DNA of 64,000 nt, from the NCBI GenBank assembly GCA_041690495.1, contig JAWLHE010000004.1, positions 369,089 through 433,088 on the forward strand, given 5' to 3'. This stretch comes from DATAAP01 sp041690495 (GTDB lineage: Bacteria > Pseudomonadota > Alphaproteobacteria > CACIAM-22H2). Under the pieces are notes generated by a model, which was not told the origin of the DNA, made no database searches, and saw only the letters and a program-made list of their open reading frames with translations. Positions 53,070 to 62,001 of the stretch are shown here, one piece after another (the stretch's first letter is position 1; every line of letters begins with the position of its first letter). The position numbers were made by a program, and so were the translations under genes.

Positions 53070-54499
53070 GACAGCTTCAGGCCGACGAACTTCAGGTACG
53101 TGTACTCTTCATAGGCATAGCGTCCGCCCTCGCGCCCCACGCCGCTGCGCTTGACGCCCGCCGACGGCGTGTTGTCCTGCCGGAATCGCGAGCTGTCGTT
53201 GACGCTCATGCCGCCGACTTCGAGGTCCCGCATGTAGCGGAAGGCCCGCGCCAGGTCGCGCGTGAACACGCCCGCGCGCAGGCCATACGCCGAGTCATTG
53301 GCCAGTTCGATCGCCTGCTCGTCGGTGTCGAACGGCGTCACCGTTACGACCGGGCCGAAGACCTCGTCGCACTGGATTCGCATGGTCGGGCGGACCTCCG
53401 CCAGCACCGTCGGCATGTAGTTGCGACCGCCTTCGTGGCGTCGTCCTCCCTTCAGGACCTTTGCGCCCTCGCGCACCGCCTCTGCGACCCACGATTCGAT
53501 ACGCTCGAGCGCCGCGCGGCTGATGAGCGAGCCGAGCGAAACGGTTTCGTCCATCGGATCGCCGACCTTCAGGCCATCCACCAGCGGCAGGAACCGGCCG
53601 AGAAACTCGTCGTAGACCCGTGCCTGGACATAGATCCGCTGCGCGGACACGCAAATCTGCCCGGACGAATTGAATGCGGACTGGACGAGGGAACGGGCGG
53701 CGAGATCGAGATCGGCATCGGCGCAGACGATGTTCGGCGCGTTGGAGCCGAGCTCGTAGATCACCTTCTTGATGCCGATCGACGCCTGGATCTTCTCGGC
53801 GACGGCAGAACTGCCGGTGAAGCTCACGACCGCGACGCGGGGAGCCCGGACGAGCGCCTGCGCCGCCTCGGCGGATCCCGGGAGGATGCTGAGCGCCCCG
53901 GACGCCAGCCCGGCCTCGGCGAAGATTTCGCCCAGCTTCAGCACAGTCAGGGGCGTCGGATCGGCGGGCTTCAAGACCACCGTGCACCCCGCCGCGAGCG
54001 CCGGCGCCACTTTCTGGAGCGACAGGTTTATCGGCGCGTTGAACGGGCTGATAGCGGCGACCACCCCCATCGGCATGCGCATGGCGAGGCCGATGCGTCC
54101 GTCGGCGCCGGGCAGCGCATCGAGAGGAACCACTTCGCCGGTGACGAATCGCGCCGACTCCGCGGCGAGCTGCAGGATCTCGGTTCCGCGCCGCGCCTCG
54201 TTGCGGCACAACGAGATCGGCTTGCCGCTTTCGCGTGCGAGCGTGACCGCCAGGTCTTCGGCGCGGCGGGCAAGGATCTCGGCCGCGCGTTCGAGAACCC
54301 CTGCCCGCTTGTGCGTGGGAAGCAGCCGCGTCGTCGACTTGAAGCAGTCGTAGGCGGCGGCGACCGCCTCGGCGACATCCTCGACGCTGGCCGTGGCGAC
54401 CGTGCCGACCAGTTCCTCGGTAAAAGGCGACCGCACCTCGATGGTCTCGCCGCGACCGCGGCGCTCCTTTCCGGCCAGCCAGATCCCTCTCGCCTCCAT
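53066..54499 (-). CDS. NAD(P)-dependent aldehyde dehydrogenase
   Basis: A 477-residue ALDH superfamily enzyme. NAD-binding residues are in MPMGVVAAISPFNAPINLSL then AGCTVVLKPADPTPLTVLKL and SFTGSSAVAEKI. The general base glutamate is in VIYELGSNAP and the nucleophilic cysteine in NSSGQICVSAQRIYV. The C-terminal DNTPSAGVKRSGVGREGGRY is normal. GAGGGAAATGC precedes ATG 54499; an in-frame start at 54700 would add 67 unrelated residues. It is translationally coupled with the GGT-like gene. It should oxidise an aldehyde made in the pathway. Confidence 0.93.
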   Translation of the reverse strand: MEARGIWLAGKERRGRGETIEVRSPFTEELVGTVATASVEDVAEAVAAAYDCFKSTTRLLPTHKRAGVLERAAEILARRAEDLAVTLARESGKPISLCRNEARRGTEILQLAAESARFVTGEVVPLDALPGADGRIGLAMRMPMGVVAAISPFNAPINLSLQKVAPALAAGCTVVLKPADPTPLTVLKLGEIFAEAGLASGALSILPGSAEAAQALVRAPRVAVVSFTGSSAVAEKIQASIGIKKVIYELGSNAPNIVCADADLDLAARSLVQSAFNSSGQICVSAQRIYVQARVYDEFLGRFLPLVDGLKVGDPMDETVSLGSLISRAALERIESWVAEAVREGAKVLKGGRRHEGGRNYMPTVLAEVRPTMRIQCDEVFGPVVTVTPFDTDEQAIELANDSAYGLRAGVFTRDLARAFRYMRDLEVGGMSVNDSSRFRQDNTPSAGVKRSGVGREGGRYAYEEYTYLKFVGLKLS

Positions 54500-54537
54500 G
54501 CATTTCCCTCGCACCGCGTGCGCCTTCCCGCCGCCCG

Positions 54538-55074
54538 CTACTCTCGCGTATGCCGGTCGCGATTGGCGAAGAGCTCCGGGTCGGAAAAGCCCATGAACTC
54601 GGGGTTCGGCTTGCCCACCATCACCTGCAGGAAGACCGGCTCGACGCCGTTGTTGTGATAGCCGTGAATGACGCCGGCGGGGCAGGAGACGCAGTCCCAT
54701 GGCCCGAGATTGAGCTCGAGCCGGCGGCCGTCCTCTTCCTCGATGAACACGGTCAGCGTGCCCTGGAGAATGAAGAACACCTCCTCGACCTCGTGGGTGT
54801 GCGGCGCGTTTCCTTCTCCGGGCGGCACATACATGATCGTCAGGGTGAACGCGCCGACCGGAATGACATTCATGTCCGGCTTGCCGCTGGTATTGCCGAT
54901 GAAACGGTGCTGCGCGCGGCGATAGCCCGGGATCTTCGCGTCGGCAAAGGCATTCCAGTCGGGCCGGCGGTCGGCGAATTTCGCCGTGTAGCGGCGGGCG
55001 ATCTCCTCGAGGCTCATGTCCTTCACCGCCGGATGGCGGGCATGACGTGCGACCTTCTTCACTTTCTGATCCAT
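54538..55074 (-). CDS. Cupin-domain protein
   Basis: A 178-residue single cupin. Motif 1 is GEGNAPHTHEVEEVFFILQG, with two histidines and a glutamate that bind metal. Motif 2 is PWDCVSCPAGVIHGYHNNG, with the third histidine. It is probably a dioxygenase or isomerase acting on a ring-derived acid, given the neighbours, but family members also act as plain binding proteins. GGGAG before ATG 55074 sets the start. Confidence 0.85.
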   Translation of the reverse strand: MDQKVKKVARHARHPAVKDMSLEEIARRYTAKFADRRPDWNAFADAKIPGYRRAQHRFIGNTSGKPDMNVIPVGAFTLTIMYVPPGEGNAPHTHEVEEVFFILQGTLTVFIEEEDGRRLELNLGPWDCVSCPAGVIHGYHNNGVEPVFLQVMVGKPNPEFMGFSDPELFANRDRHTRE

Positions 55075-55097
55075 GGCTTTTCTCCCTTCGCCCGGCG

Positions 55098-57467
55098 TTA
55101 CGATGCCGATCCCGATCGGCCGTTGAGGGCCCTGATGATTTTCGAGCGGTGGACTGGGGTCGAGAACACCTCGAACCCGACCGGCCGGAGCGCGTCGCAT
55201 ACCGCGTTGGCGATGACGACCGGAGGAGCGATGGCGCCGCCCTCGCCCAGGCCCTTGACGCCGAGCTCGTTGAGCGGCGACGGCGTCTCCAGGTGCACGA
55301 GCTCCACCGGCGGCATCTCGGATGCCGACGGAATCAGGTAGTCCATCAGCGAGCCGGTCAGGAGCTGCGCGTTCTCGTCGTACACGACCTCTTCGAGCAG
55401 GCCGCCGCCGATACCCTGGCAGACGCCGCCGATGATCTGCCCATCCGCGAGCCGCGGATTTATCAGGACGCCGGCGTCATGGACAACGACGTATTTCAGG
55501 ATCCGTGGCGCGCCGGTCGCGACGTCGATCTCGACGAGCGCCGCGTGGCTCGCATAGGCCCATGTCACGGTCGGCGGCTCGAAGTACTCGGTGACTTCGA
55601 GTCCCGCGGACATGTCCGACGGACGGCCGCCGTCCCACCCCGGCCGCGCCGCCTGGGCGATCTCGGCCAGGCTGAGGGACAGCTTCGGCACACCTTTCAC
55701 GGCGACCCGGCCGTCGCGCAGCTCGAGGTCCTCGGCGCTGCATTCGAGAATATGGCCGGCGAGCGCGAGCACCTTCCTGCGCAGCGTGGCGCTGGCCATA
55801 CGGATTGCTGAAGACGAGTTCACCGCACTCCGGCTGGCGATCGTGCCATAGCCCAGCGCGATCGTACCGGTGTCGGAGATCGAGACCGAGACGTTGTCCG
55901 GCGTCACGCCCCACTCATCGGCGGCGACCTGCGCGAAGACCGTTTGATGGCCCTGGCCCTGCGCGCACGCGCCCGTCGCGACGAACACCGTCCCCGACGG
56001 ATCGATGCGGACGGTGGCGCCCTCGAACGGGCCGGCCCCGGTGCCTTCGACGTAGCAGCCGACGCCGAGGCCTAGATAGCGGCCCTGCTTCCAGGCTTCG
56101 CGCTGCCTTTCCCGGATCTGCGCGAGGCCGCCGAGCGCGTCAACGGCCTTCCGGAGCGCGCCGGGATAATCGCCGCCGTCGTAGACGACGGGAACGCCGT
56201 CGCGATACGGGATGCCCACGCTGTAGGGCATCTTCTCCGGCGGCACCATGTTCCGCAGCCGCACCTCGACCGGATCGAGCCCCAGCTCGCGGGCGACCAG
56301 GTCCATGAGGCGTTCGGTCACGAACACCCCTTCGGGACGGCCCGAGCCGCGATACGGCGCGTTCGGCGTCTTGTTGGTCACGACGATCGTCGCCGTGGCC
56401 TCGTAGTTCGGCACGTGATAGGGGCCGAGCATATGCGCGATCGTGTTCGACGGCGCGCCGACCCCGACGGGCGTATATGCCCCGGAATCCTTCACGAACC
56501 GGTCGCGGATGGCGGTGATCCGGCCGTCGGCATCGAAACCCACCTCGACATCATGGCGGTCGTCGCGCGCGTGGGTCGAATTGAGGAGATGCTCGTAGCG
56601 GTCCTCGGTCCACTTCACCGGCCGCCCGAGGCGGCGCGCCAGAAAGGAGATCAGCACATCTTCCGGGTAGACATGCCCCTTGACGCCGAAGCCGCCGCCG
56701 ACATCCGGTGCTATGCAGCGCACCCGCGCCTCCGGCAGGCCGAGCCGGGCGGCGATCTCGCGCCGGACCCAGTGAACGACCTGCGTCGACGACCACACCG
56801 TCATCGAATCGACATGCTTCTCGTACTGCGCCACGACTCCGCGGCACTCGATCGGCATCGCCAGATAGCGATGATTGTAGAAGACGTGACGGATCTTTCG
56901 CGGCGCCGAGGCGAGAGCGGCCTCCGCATCCCCTTTCCGCACCGTGAGCTTCGCGACGACGTTCGACTTCAGCTCGTCGTGAACGCGGCTGGACGTCGTG
57001 GCCAGCGCCTCGTCGATGCCCGCGACCGGCTGCAGCGGCTCGATGTCGACGTCGATCAGCTCGGCGGCATCCTCCGCCAGGTAGCGGGTCTCAGCCGCGA
57101 TGACCGCAAGCGCCTCGCCGGCATAGCGGACCTTGCCGGTCGCCAGGATCGGCTGGTCGGGGATGTTGATGTCGTGCTCGACGGCCTCTCGCCAGCGCTT
57201 CGGCGGCCGGTTCTGCATTCCCGGCACGGGCTTCAGGAACGGCCGGATGTCCTCCCCGGTCAGGACTTCGACAACGCCGGGCGCGCGCCGCGCCTGCGCG
57301 GTATCGATCGATTTGATGCGGCCATGGGCAACCGGACTGCGGACGAACGCGACGTGCAGCATCCGCGGCAGCACGATGTCGGCGACGAACATCCCCGCAC
57401 CGCTCAGCAGCCGCTCGTCCTCTTTGCGCGGAACCGACCGGCCGACATACCGCTCCGCGGACTTCAT
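55098..57467 (-). CDS. Molybdenum hydroxylase large subunit (xanthine dehydrogenase family, CoxL-like)
   Basis: A 789-residue molybdopterin-cytosine-dinucleotide subunit. Early blocks are PRKEDERLLSGAGMFVADIV and RSPVAHGRIKSID. The molybdenum-proximal loop reads NAPYRGSGRPEG, not the AYRCSFR of form I CO dehydrogenase, so it is not a CO oxidase. The catalytic glutamate is in GVKGLGEGGAIAPP. QGQGHQTVFAQVAADEWGV and GTIASRSAVNSSSAI are further cofactor contacts. It hydroxylates a carbon next to nitrogen or an aldehyde carbon in a substrate not identified here. Its ATG overlaps the small-subunit stop as ATGA. Confidence 0.93.
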   Translation of the reverse strand: MKSAERYVGRSVPRKEDERLLSGAGMFVADIVLPRMLHVAFVRSPVAHGRIKSIDTAQARRAPGVVEVLTGEDIRPFLKPVPGMQNRPPKRWREAVEHDINIPDQPILATGKVRYAGEALAVIAAETRYLAEDAAELIDVDIEPLQPVAGIDEALATTSSRVHDELKSNVVAKLTVRKGDAEAALASAPRKIRHVFYNHRYLAMPIECRGVVAQYEKHVDSMTVWSSTQVVHWVRREIAARLGLPEARVRCIAPDVGGGFGVKGHVYPEDVLISFLARRLGRPVKWTEDRYEHLLNSTHARDDRHDVEVGFDADGRITAIRDRFVKDSGAYTPVGVGAPSNTIAHMLGPYHVPNYEATATIVVTNKTPNAPYRGSGRPEGVFVTERLMDLVARELGLDPVEVRLRNMVPPEKMPYSVGIPYRDGVPVVYDGGDYPGALRKAVDALGGLAQIRERQREAWKQGRYLGLGVGCYVEGTGAGPFEGATVRIDPSGTVFVATGACAQGQGHQTVFAQVAADEWGVTPDNVSVSISDTGTIALGYGTIASRSAVNSSSAIRMASATLRRKVLALAGHILECSAEDLELRDGRVAVKGVPKLSLSLAEIAQAARPGWDGGRPSDMSAGLEVTEYFEPPTVTWAYASHAALVEIDVATGAPRILKYVVVHDAGVLINPRLADGQIIGGVCQGIGGGLLEEVVYDENAQLLTGSLMDYLIPSASEMPPVELVHLETPSPLNELGVKGLGEGGAIAPPVVIANAVCDALRPVGFEVFSTPVHRSKIIRALNGRSGSAS

Positions 57468-58000
57468 GCCCGGCGCCCCTTCCCGCTGCAGGAGCCATGC
57501 GGCTGGCCGGCATCTGCGGGCGCTGCCACGGCGTTCTCCTTCGCGGCCTGCGTCACCGCCTTGATGATGCCGTCGTAGCCGGTGCAGCGGCACAGCGCCG
57601 CGGACATGCCCTCGCGGATCTCGGCGTCGGAGGGCGAGGCGTGCGCTCGCAGCAGATCGTACGCGGTGATCAGCATCGCGGGCGTGCAGAACCCGCATTG
57701 CAGGGCGTGCTTCTCGGCAAACAGCGCCTGGAGCCGGCCGATCTCGCCGGACTGCGACAGTCCCTCTATGGTCTGAATGCGCGCGCCGTCGGCCTGGACG
57801 GCGAACATGATGCAGGACCGCGCCGCCTCGCCGTTGAACAGGATCGTGCATGCGCCGCAAATGCCGTGCTCGCAGCCGACATGCGTGCCCGTCAGGCCGA
57901 GATCCTCGCGGATGAAATCGCTCAGCAGGCGTCTGGCTTCGACCTGGTACTGTCCGGAAACACCATTGATCTCGACGGTGATCGTGTGCTGCTTGCTCAT
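57464..58000 (-). CDS. Molybdenum hydroxylase [2Fe-2S] small subunit (CoxS-like)
   Basis: A 178-residue subunit with both iron-sulfur clusters: the plant-ferredoxin type site in GCEHGICGACTILFNG plus a later SC, and the alpha-helical site in LQCGFCTPAM and LCRCTGYDGIIKAV. It relays electrons from the molybdenum site to the FAD subunit. The C-terminal 20 residues beyond the usual end (NAVAAPADAGQPHGSCSGKG) are a short extra tail. GAGAGAGAC precedes ATG 58000. Overlaps of four bases join it to both partner genes. Confidence 0.95.
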   Translation of the reverse strand: MSKQHTITVEINGVSGQYQVEARRLLSDFIREDLGLTGTHVGCEHGICGACTILFNGEAARSCIMFAVQADGARIQTIEGLSQSGEIGRLQALFAEKHALQCGFCTPAMLITAYDLLRAHASPSDAEIREGMSAALCRCTGYDGIIKAVTQAAKENAVAAPADAGQPHGSCSGKGRRA

Positions 58001-58872
58001 AGTCTCTCTCGGCCGGCATCCGCGACTGCCGCGGCCGCTACCTGCTGAAGAAGGACATCGATCAGGTGCCGACGGTATTCGGCGTCGGCATGCAGGTCGC
58101 TCTGCGGCGTGACCGAGCGGGACGCCACCCGCCCCGCCTCCACCAGCAGCGCCGGCGACGGGACCTGGCCGATCAGCAACGCCTCCGCCGCGCGAAGGCG
58201 AACGGGGCCGGATGCGATGCCGCACGCGGCGAACCGCGCCTCGCCGATCTTCCTGGCGTCCATGGCGACCGCGGCTGCCATGCCGATAATCGCGAAATCG
58301 CCCCGGCGGCGGCTCACCTCCTCGAACGCGAAGCCCTGCTGCGGGCGCGCGGCCGGGATCGCGATTTCGACCAGCAGCTCGTCCGGCCGGAGCACGGTCT
58401 CGAGCGGGCCCACGAAGAACTCGGTCGCCGGCACGCGGCGGAGCGCCTGCCGGTTCCGCAGGATCAGCTCGCCCTCCAGCGCCAAGAGCACCGCGGGATA
58501 CTCCGCCGCCGGGTCCGCATGCGACAGACTGCCGCCGATCGTGCCGCGCGTCCGGATCGGCAGATGCGCCACGGATTTTGTCGCCTCGGCCAGCAGCGGC
58601 GCATGGCGGCGGACCAGCGGCGACCTTTCGATCGCCCGCTGGCGCGTCATCGCGCCGATGCGTAAGGCCCCTTCTTCAAGACGGATATAGGCGAGCTCCC
58701 CGACCCCGTTTATGTCGATCAGGAAGTCGTAGCGGCCGAGCCGGAAGTTCAGCGTCGGCACCAGGCTCTGGCCGCCGGCAAGGATCTTCGCACTGGCACC
58801 GTGCCGGGCCAGCAGATCGAGCGCATCGTTCAGGTGTGTCGGTGACAGATACTCGAATGCGGCGGGCTTCAA
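57997..58872 (-). CDS. Molybdenum hydroxylase FAD-binding medium subunit (CoxM-like)
   Basis: A 291-residue FAD subunit. The two FAD phosphate loops are AKILAGGQSLVPTLNFRLGR near residue 28 and TIGGSLSHADPAAEYPAVLL near residue 110. The C-terminal domain (GGEDRL-like region here as EEVSRRRGDFAIIGMAAAVA) closes over the isoalloxazine. It is the first gene of the cox-like block and overlaps the small subunit by four bases. A 194-bp region with two short hairpins lies between it and the lysR gene upstream. Confidence 0.94.
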   Translation of the reverse strand: MKPAAFEYLSPTHLNDALDLLARHGASAKILAGGQSLVPTLNFRLGRYDFLIDINGVGELAYIRLEEGALRIGAMTRQRAIERSPLVRRHAPLLAEATKSVAHLPIRTRGTIGGSLSHADPAAEYPAVLLALEGELILRNRQALRRVPATEFFVGPLETVLRPDELLVEIAIPAARPQQGFAFEEVSRRRGDFAIIGMAAAVAMDARKIGEARFAACGIASGPVRLRAAEALLIGQVPSPALLVEAGRVASRSVTPQSDLHADAEYRRHLIDVLLQQVAAAAVADAGRERL

Positions 58873-59066
58873 GGTCGGCTACCACGTCTCGTTGTCGTCA
58901 TGTCTTCCGAGCCGATCGGACTCGCGCGCGCGACATGCGATCTGACGCGATTAGACGGGCGGCAGGGTCGTTGCGTCCAATATCAACGCTGTATCCCGCC
59001 GATACCCGGCGGGTTAGCGCGATCGGCGGCGCGCCGATCTGCGCGCCGCGGGCGACGGATCCTGCG

Positions 59067-59972
59067 TCAGTCCGCGGAGACCGTCCGCATGCGCCGGACA
59101 ACCGCAAGGAAGGCGGCGAGAAGCGGAGAATTGTTGTCTCTCTTCCACATCGCGCTGAACCTGACCTTGACCTTCAGGTCGTCCACCGGGCGCAGCACGA
59201 CGTTCCCGGGCTTCATGAGCTTCGCGCTCGATTCCTGTGCGAAGGAGATGCCGACCCCCGCGGAGACGAGGGTCAGGGCGGTACCGCCGATATAGGGCGC
59301 ACGCTGAACGACTTGCGGCGCAAAGCCGGCGGTCTGGCACGCCAGGGTCAGCTCGTCGTGATAGCGCGGGCTGGCGCTGCGCGGAAACCAGACGAACGGC
59401 TGGTCGGCCAGGTCGCGAAGGCGGAGCCGCCGCCGGCGCGCGAGCGGGTTCTCCTGGTTGATCGCGATCATGAAATTGTCGTCAAAGACGTCCTCCGCCT
59501 GCAGAAGCCGCTCCTCCTGCGGCACGTTGTAGACGAAGCCAACGTCGATCCGCCCTTCGCGCAGGGCGGCCCATTGCTCGGTCGAGGGCAGCGGTATGAT
59601 GTCGAGCTCGACATTTGCGAACTGGCTGCGGAAGGCGTGGAAGATCGCCGGCAGGACGCCGTTGTACATCGCGGTCTCGCGAAAGCCGATCGTCAGCTTG
59701 CCGATCTCGCCCTTCGCGACCCGCTGCGTGCGCCGCGTCAGGCGCTCGACCTTCAGCAGGATCTCGCGCGTACCTTCGAGGAGCGCGCGGCCGGCCGGCG
59801 TCAGCTCGATTCCGGCGGCCTTGCGCTCGAACAGGACGACGCCGAGCTCCTCTTCGAGCTGGTGGATCTGCCGGCTCAGCGGCGGCTGGGAGATGTGAAG
59901 GCGCTTCGCGGCGCGGCCGAAATTCAGCTCCTCCGCGACCGCCTGAAAATACCGCAGATGCCGCAGCTCCAT
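59067..59972 (-). CDS. LysR-family regulator of the molybdenum-hydroxylase cluster
   Basis: A 301-residue regulator. The winged helix is RHLRYFQAVAEELNFGRAAK then RLHISQPPLSRQIHQLEEEL, of the BenM/CatM-like type that responds to aromatic acids. The effector domain includes TIGFRETAMYNGVLPAIFHA and VSAGVGISFAQESS. ATG 59972 is chosen over 60029, which adds 19 residues before the conserved MELRHLRYF opening. All neighbours are on the same strand, so it may be cotranscribed and control the operon from within. Confidence 0.92.
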   Translation of the reverse strand: MELRHLRYFQAVAEELNFGRAAKRLHISQPPLSRQIHQLEEELGVVLFERKAAGIELTPAGRALLEGTREILLKVERLTRRTQRVAKGEIGKLTIGFRETAMYNGVLPAIFHAFRSQFANVELDIIPLPSTEQWAALREGRIDVGFVYNVPQEERLLQAEDVFDDNFMIAINQENPLARRRRLRLRDLADQPFVWFPRSASPRYHDELTLACQTAGFAPQVVQRAPYIGGTALTLVSAGVGISFAQESSAKLMKPGNVVLRPVDDLKVKVRFSAMWKRDNNSPLLAAFLAVVRRMRTVSAD

Positions 59973-60140
59973 CGGCCCGCCATTCCCCCAGATCGCCTGT
60001 TTGGTCGCCCTGTGTCGGCGACTCGACACTTTGCCATGCCGCGGCGCTCAAAAGAAGCGAGCCGGCGCAAGGCCGGCCCGCAGGATGCCTCGTATCGAAG
60101 ATGGCTTGGGCCCGGCGCCGGGCCGGCCGTCCGCCGCCGG

Positions 60141-61157
60141 CTATTTTGCCGGCAGAATAGGCGGCTCCGGCTGGAACTGGGCGGCGTAGACGTCCTCGAC
60201 CGCCAGCTTGCGCTTCAGCGAGAGCGCTTCGGTCACCATGTCGATGTTGGCGCTCATGCGCCGCGCCGACGCGTAACCGACGCCGTTCGTCTTGACCTCG
60301 TCGGTCAGGACGATGCCGCGCAGCTCGGCGAGCTCCTCCTTCATTACCCCGAGGTCGGCCTCGGGCTGCATCTGCTTCACCGTCGCGGCGGCCTCATCCG
60401 GATTGGCGAGCGCGTAGGCGACGCCCTTCAGCGACGCCGCGACGAAGCGCTTCACGAGATCCGGCTGCTTCTCGATCGTATCCGCGCCGGCGATGAGGGC
60501 GTTGCCATAGGCTTCGAGGCCGAAATCGGCATAGTTCATGCCCATTGCCGTCATGCCCTGCTGCTGCGCCATCTTCCTGTAGCGGCCGATATTGACGGTC
60601 TGGCCGAGCACCGCATCGACCCGCCGCGACATCAGCATGGGCAGCAATGTATTCGCGTCGGCGACCATCTCGCGCATCGTGCTCCGCTCGACGCCGTTCG
60701 CCTTGAGGAAGCCGGGGAACATGTTCACCGAGGAGCCGGACGCGGTCCGGGCGATCGTCCTGCCGGCGAGATCCTTGGGCGACTTGATTCCCGACTCGGC
60801 GAGATAGATCACGCCGAGCGGCGCCTTGCCGAAGACCACGGCCACCATGCGGACCGGAATGTCCTCGTTCGCGCGCGCGGCGATGACCGCGCTCGCGTCT
60901 GCGACGCCGAACATCGCGGCACCGGCGCCGACCCGTTTCACCGTGTCGCCCGAGCCGAAGCCGCGCGACAGATCGACGTCCATCCCCGCGTCGCTGTAAT
61001 ACCCCTTCGACTTCGCCACGAAGTACCCGGCATGCGTGCCGTTCACGATCCAGTCGAACGCGAAGGACACCTTGTCCGCGGCCGTCGCCTTGCCCGAAGC
61101 GACCGACAATGCCGCCACTGCGACCGCCGCAATCAGCCCCGCCTTGAATTTCGTCAC
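60141..61157 (-). CDS. ABC transporter substrate-binding protein (NMT1/SsuA-like)
   Basis: A 338-residue periplasmic protein with a signal peptide (KFKAGLIAAVAVAALSVASG then KATA-ADK). The NMT1-like opening is VSFAFDWIVNGTHAGYFVAK, SKGYYSDAGMDVDLSRGFGS. Such proteins bind nitrate, sulfonates, thiamine precursors or aromatic acids; the FDWxxNGTHAGYF wording is common in those for hydroxymethylpyrimidine-like and unknown ring compounds. Together with the permease and ATPase upstream it imports the likely substrate of the hydroxylase cluster. Confidence 0.9.
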   Translation of the reverse strand: MTKFKAGLIAAVAVAALSVASGKATAADKVSFAFDWIVNGTHAGYFVAKSKGYYSDAGMDVDLSRGFGSGDTVKRVGAGAAMFGVADASAVIAARANEDIPVRMVAVVFGKAPLGVIYLAESGIKSPKDLAGRTIARTASGSSVNMFPGFLKANGVERSTMREMVADANTLLPMLMSRRVDAVLGQTVNIGRYRKMAQQQGMTAMGMNYADFGLEAYGNALIAGADTIEKQPDLVKRFVAASLKGVAYALANPDEAAATVKQMQPEADLGVMKEELAELRGIVLTDEVKTNGVGYASARRMSANIDMVTEALSLKRKLAVEDVYAAQFQPEPPILPAK

Positions 61158-61218
61158 GTCAACCTCCCTTGTTGTCGAGTAATCGTTTCGGGTCCCGCCA
61201 TCCCGGCGCGGTCCGGTC

Positions 61219-62001
61219 TCACGTCGGCATGTACCAGGGGCAAAGGACCCGCTCGGCGGCCACCACCGCGTAGAAGCAGGCGATGCCGACCACCGACATG
61301 ATGACGAGCACGCCGAACATCGCCGCCGTGTTCATCGCGCCGGAGCTGGAGAGAATGAGGTAGCCGAGCCCCTTGTCCCCGCCGATGAACTCGGCGACCA
61401 CGGCGCCGATGACGGCGAAGGTGATGGCGACCTTAAGACTGCTGAAGAAGAAGGGCATCGCCGAGGGCAGCCGCACCTTCCAGAACACCTTGAACGGGCC
61501 CGACCCGAACGAGCGCGTGAGGTCCAGGAGCTCGGCCTCGACCGCCTCCAGCCCCGTCGCGGTGTTGATGACGATCGGAAAGAAGGCGATGCTCGCGGCG
61601 ATGACGATGTTCGAGTGCATGCCGTAGCCGAGCCAGATCAGCAGCAGCGGCGCCACCGCGACCTTCGGCACGGACTGGAGCATCAGCAGCGGCGGATAGA
61701 GGACGCGCCGCGCCAGCGGCGAGTAGACCACCGCCACGGCGATCGGCACCGCGGCCGCGATCGCCAGCAGGAAGCCGCCGACGATCGCCCACAGGGTCGC
61801 CAGCGTGTGCATGGGCAGCACCGGCACGAGCTCCAGCGTCGCCGTCCAGATCCGGCTCGGCGCCGGCAGCAGCCAAACCGGCACGTCGAGCCAGCGGCAG
61901 ATCAGCTCCCAGGCTCCGATGCCGATCGCCGCCGCGGCGATCGCCTGTCCGTACTCGACCGCCTTCGCGACTCCGATATTGCGCGCGACCACTGCCGTCA
62001 T
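61219..62001 (-). CDS. ABC transporter permease (SsuC/TauC-like)
   Basis: A 260-residue permease with about six membrane segments. The coupling EAA-like loop is AELLDLTRSFGSGPFKVFWK then VRLPSAMPFFFSSLKVAITF. Its ATG at 62001 overlaps the ATPase stop as ATGA. It is 61 bp upstream of the binding-protein gene. Confidence 0.94.
   Translation of the reverse strand: MTAVVARNIGVAKAVEYGQAIAAAAIGIGAWELICRWLDVPVWLLPAPSRIWTATLELVPVLPMHTLATLWAIVGGFLLAIAAAVPIAVAVVYSPLARRVLYPPLLMLQSVPKVAVAPLLLIWLGYGMHSNIVIAASIAFFPIVINTATGLEAVEAELLDLTRSFGSGPFKVFWKVRLPSAMPFFFSSLKVAITFAVIGAVVAEFIGGDKGLGYLILSSSGAMNTAAMFGVLVIMSVVGIACFYAVVAAERVLCPWYMPT

Noticed and set aside
55098..57467. Possible CO dehydrogenase (form I)
   Set aside because: The molybdenum loop reads PYRGSGRPEG and lacks the cysteine of AYRCSFR, so CO oxidation is not supported despite CoxG and CoxMS-like neighbours.
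58578..61301. 907-codon plus-strand open frame
   Set aside because: It is antisense to the FAD subunit, LysR and binding-protein genes, each with clear motifs.
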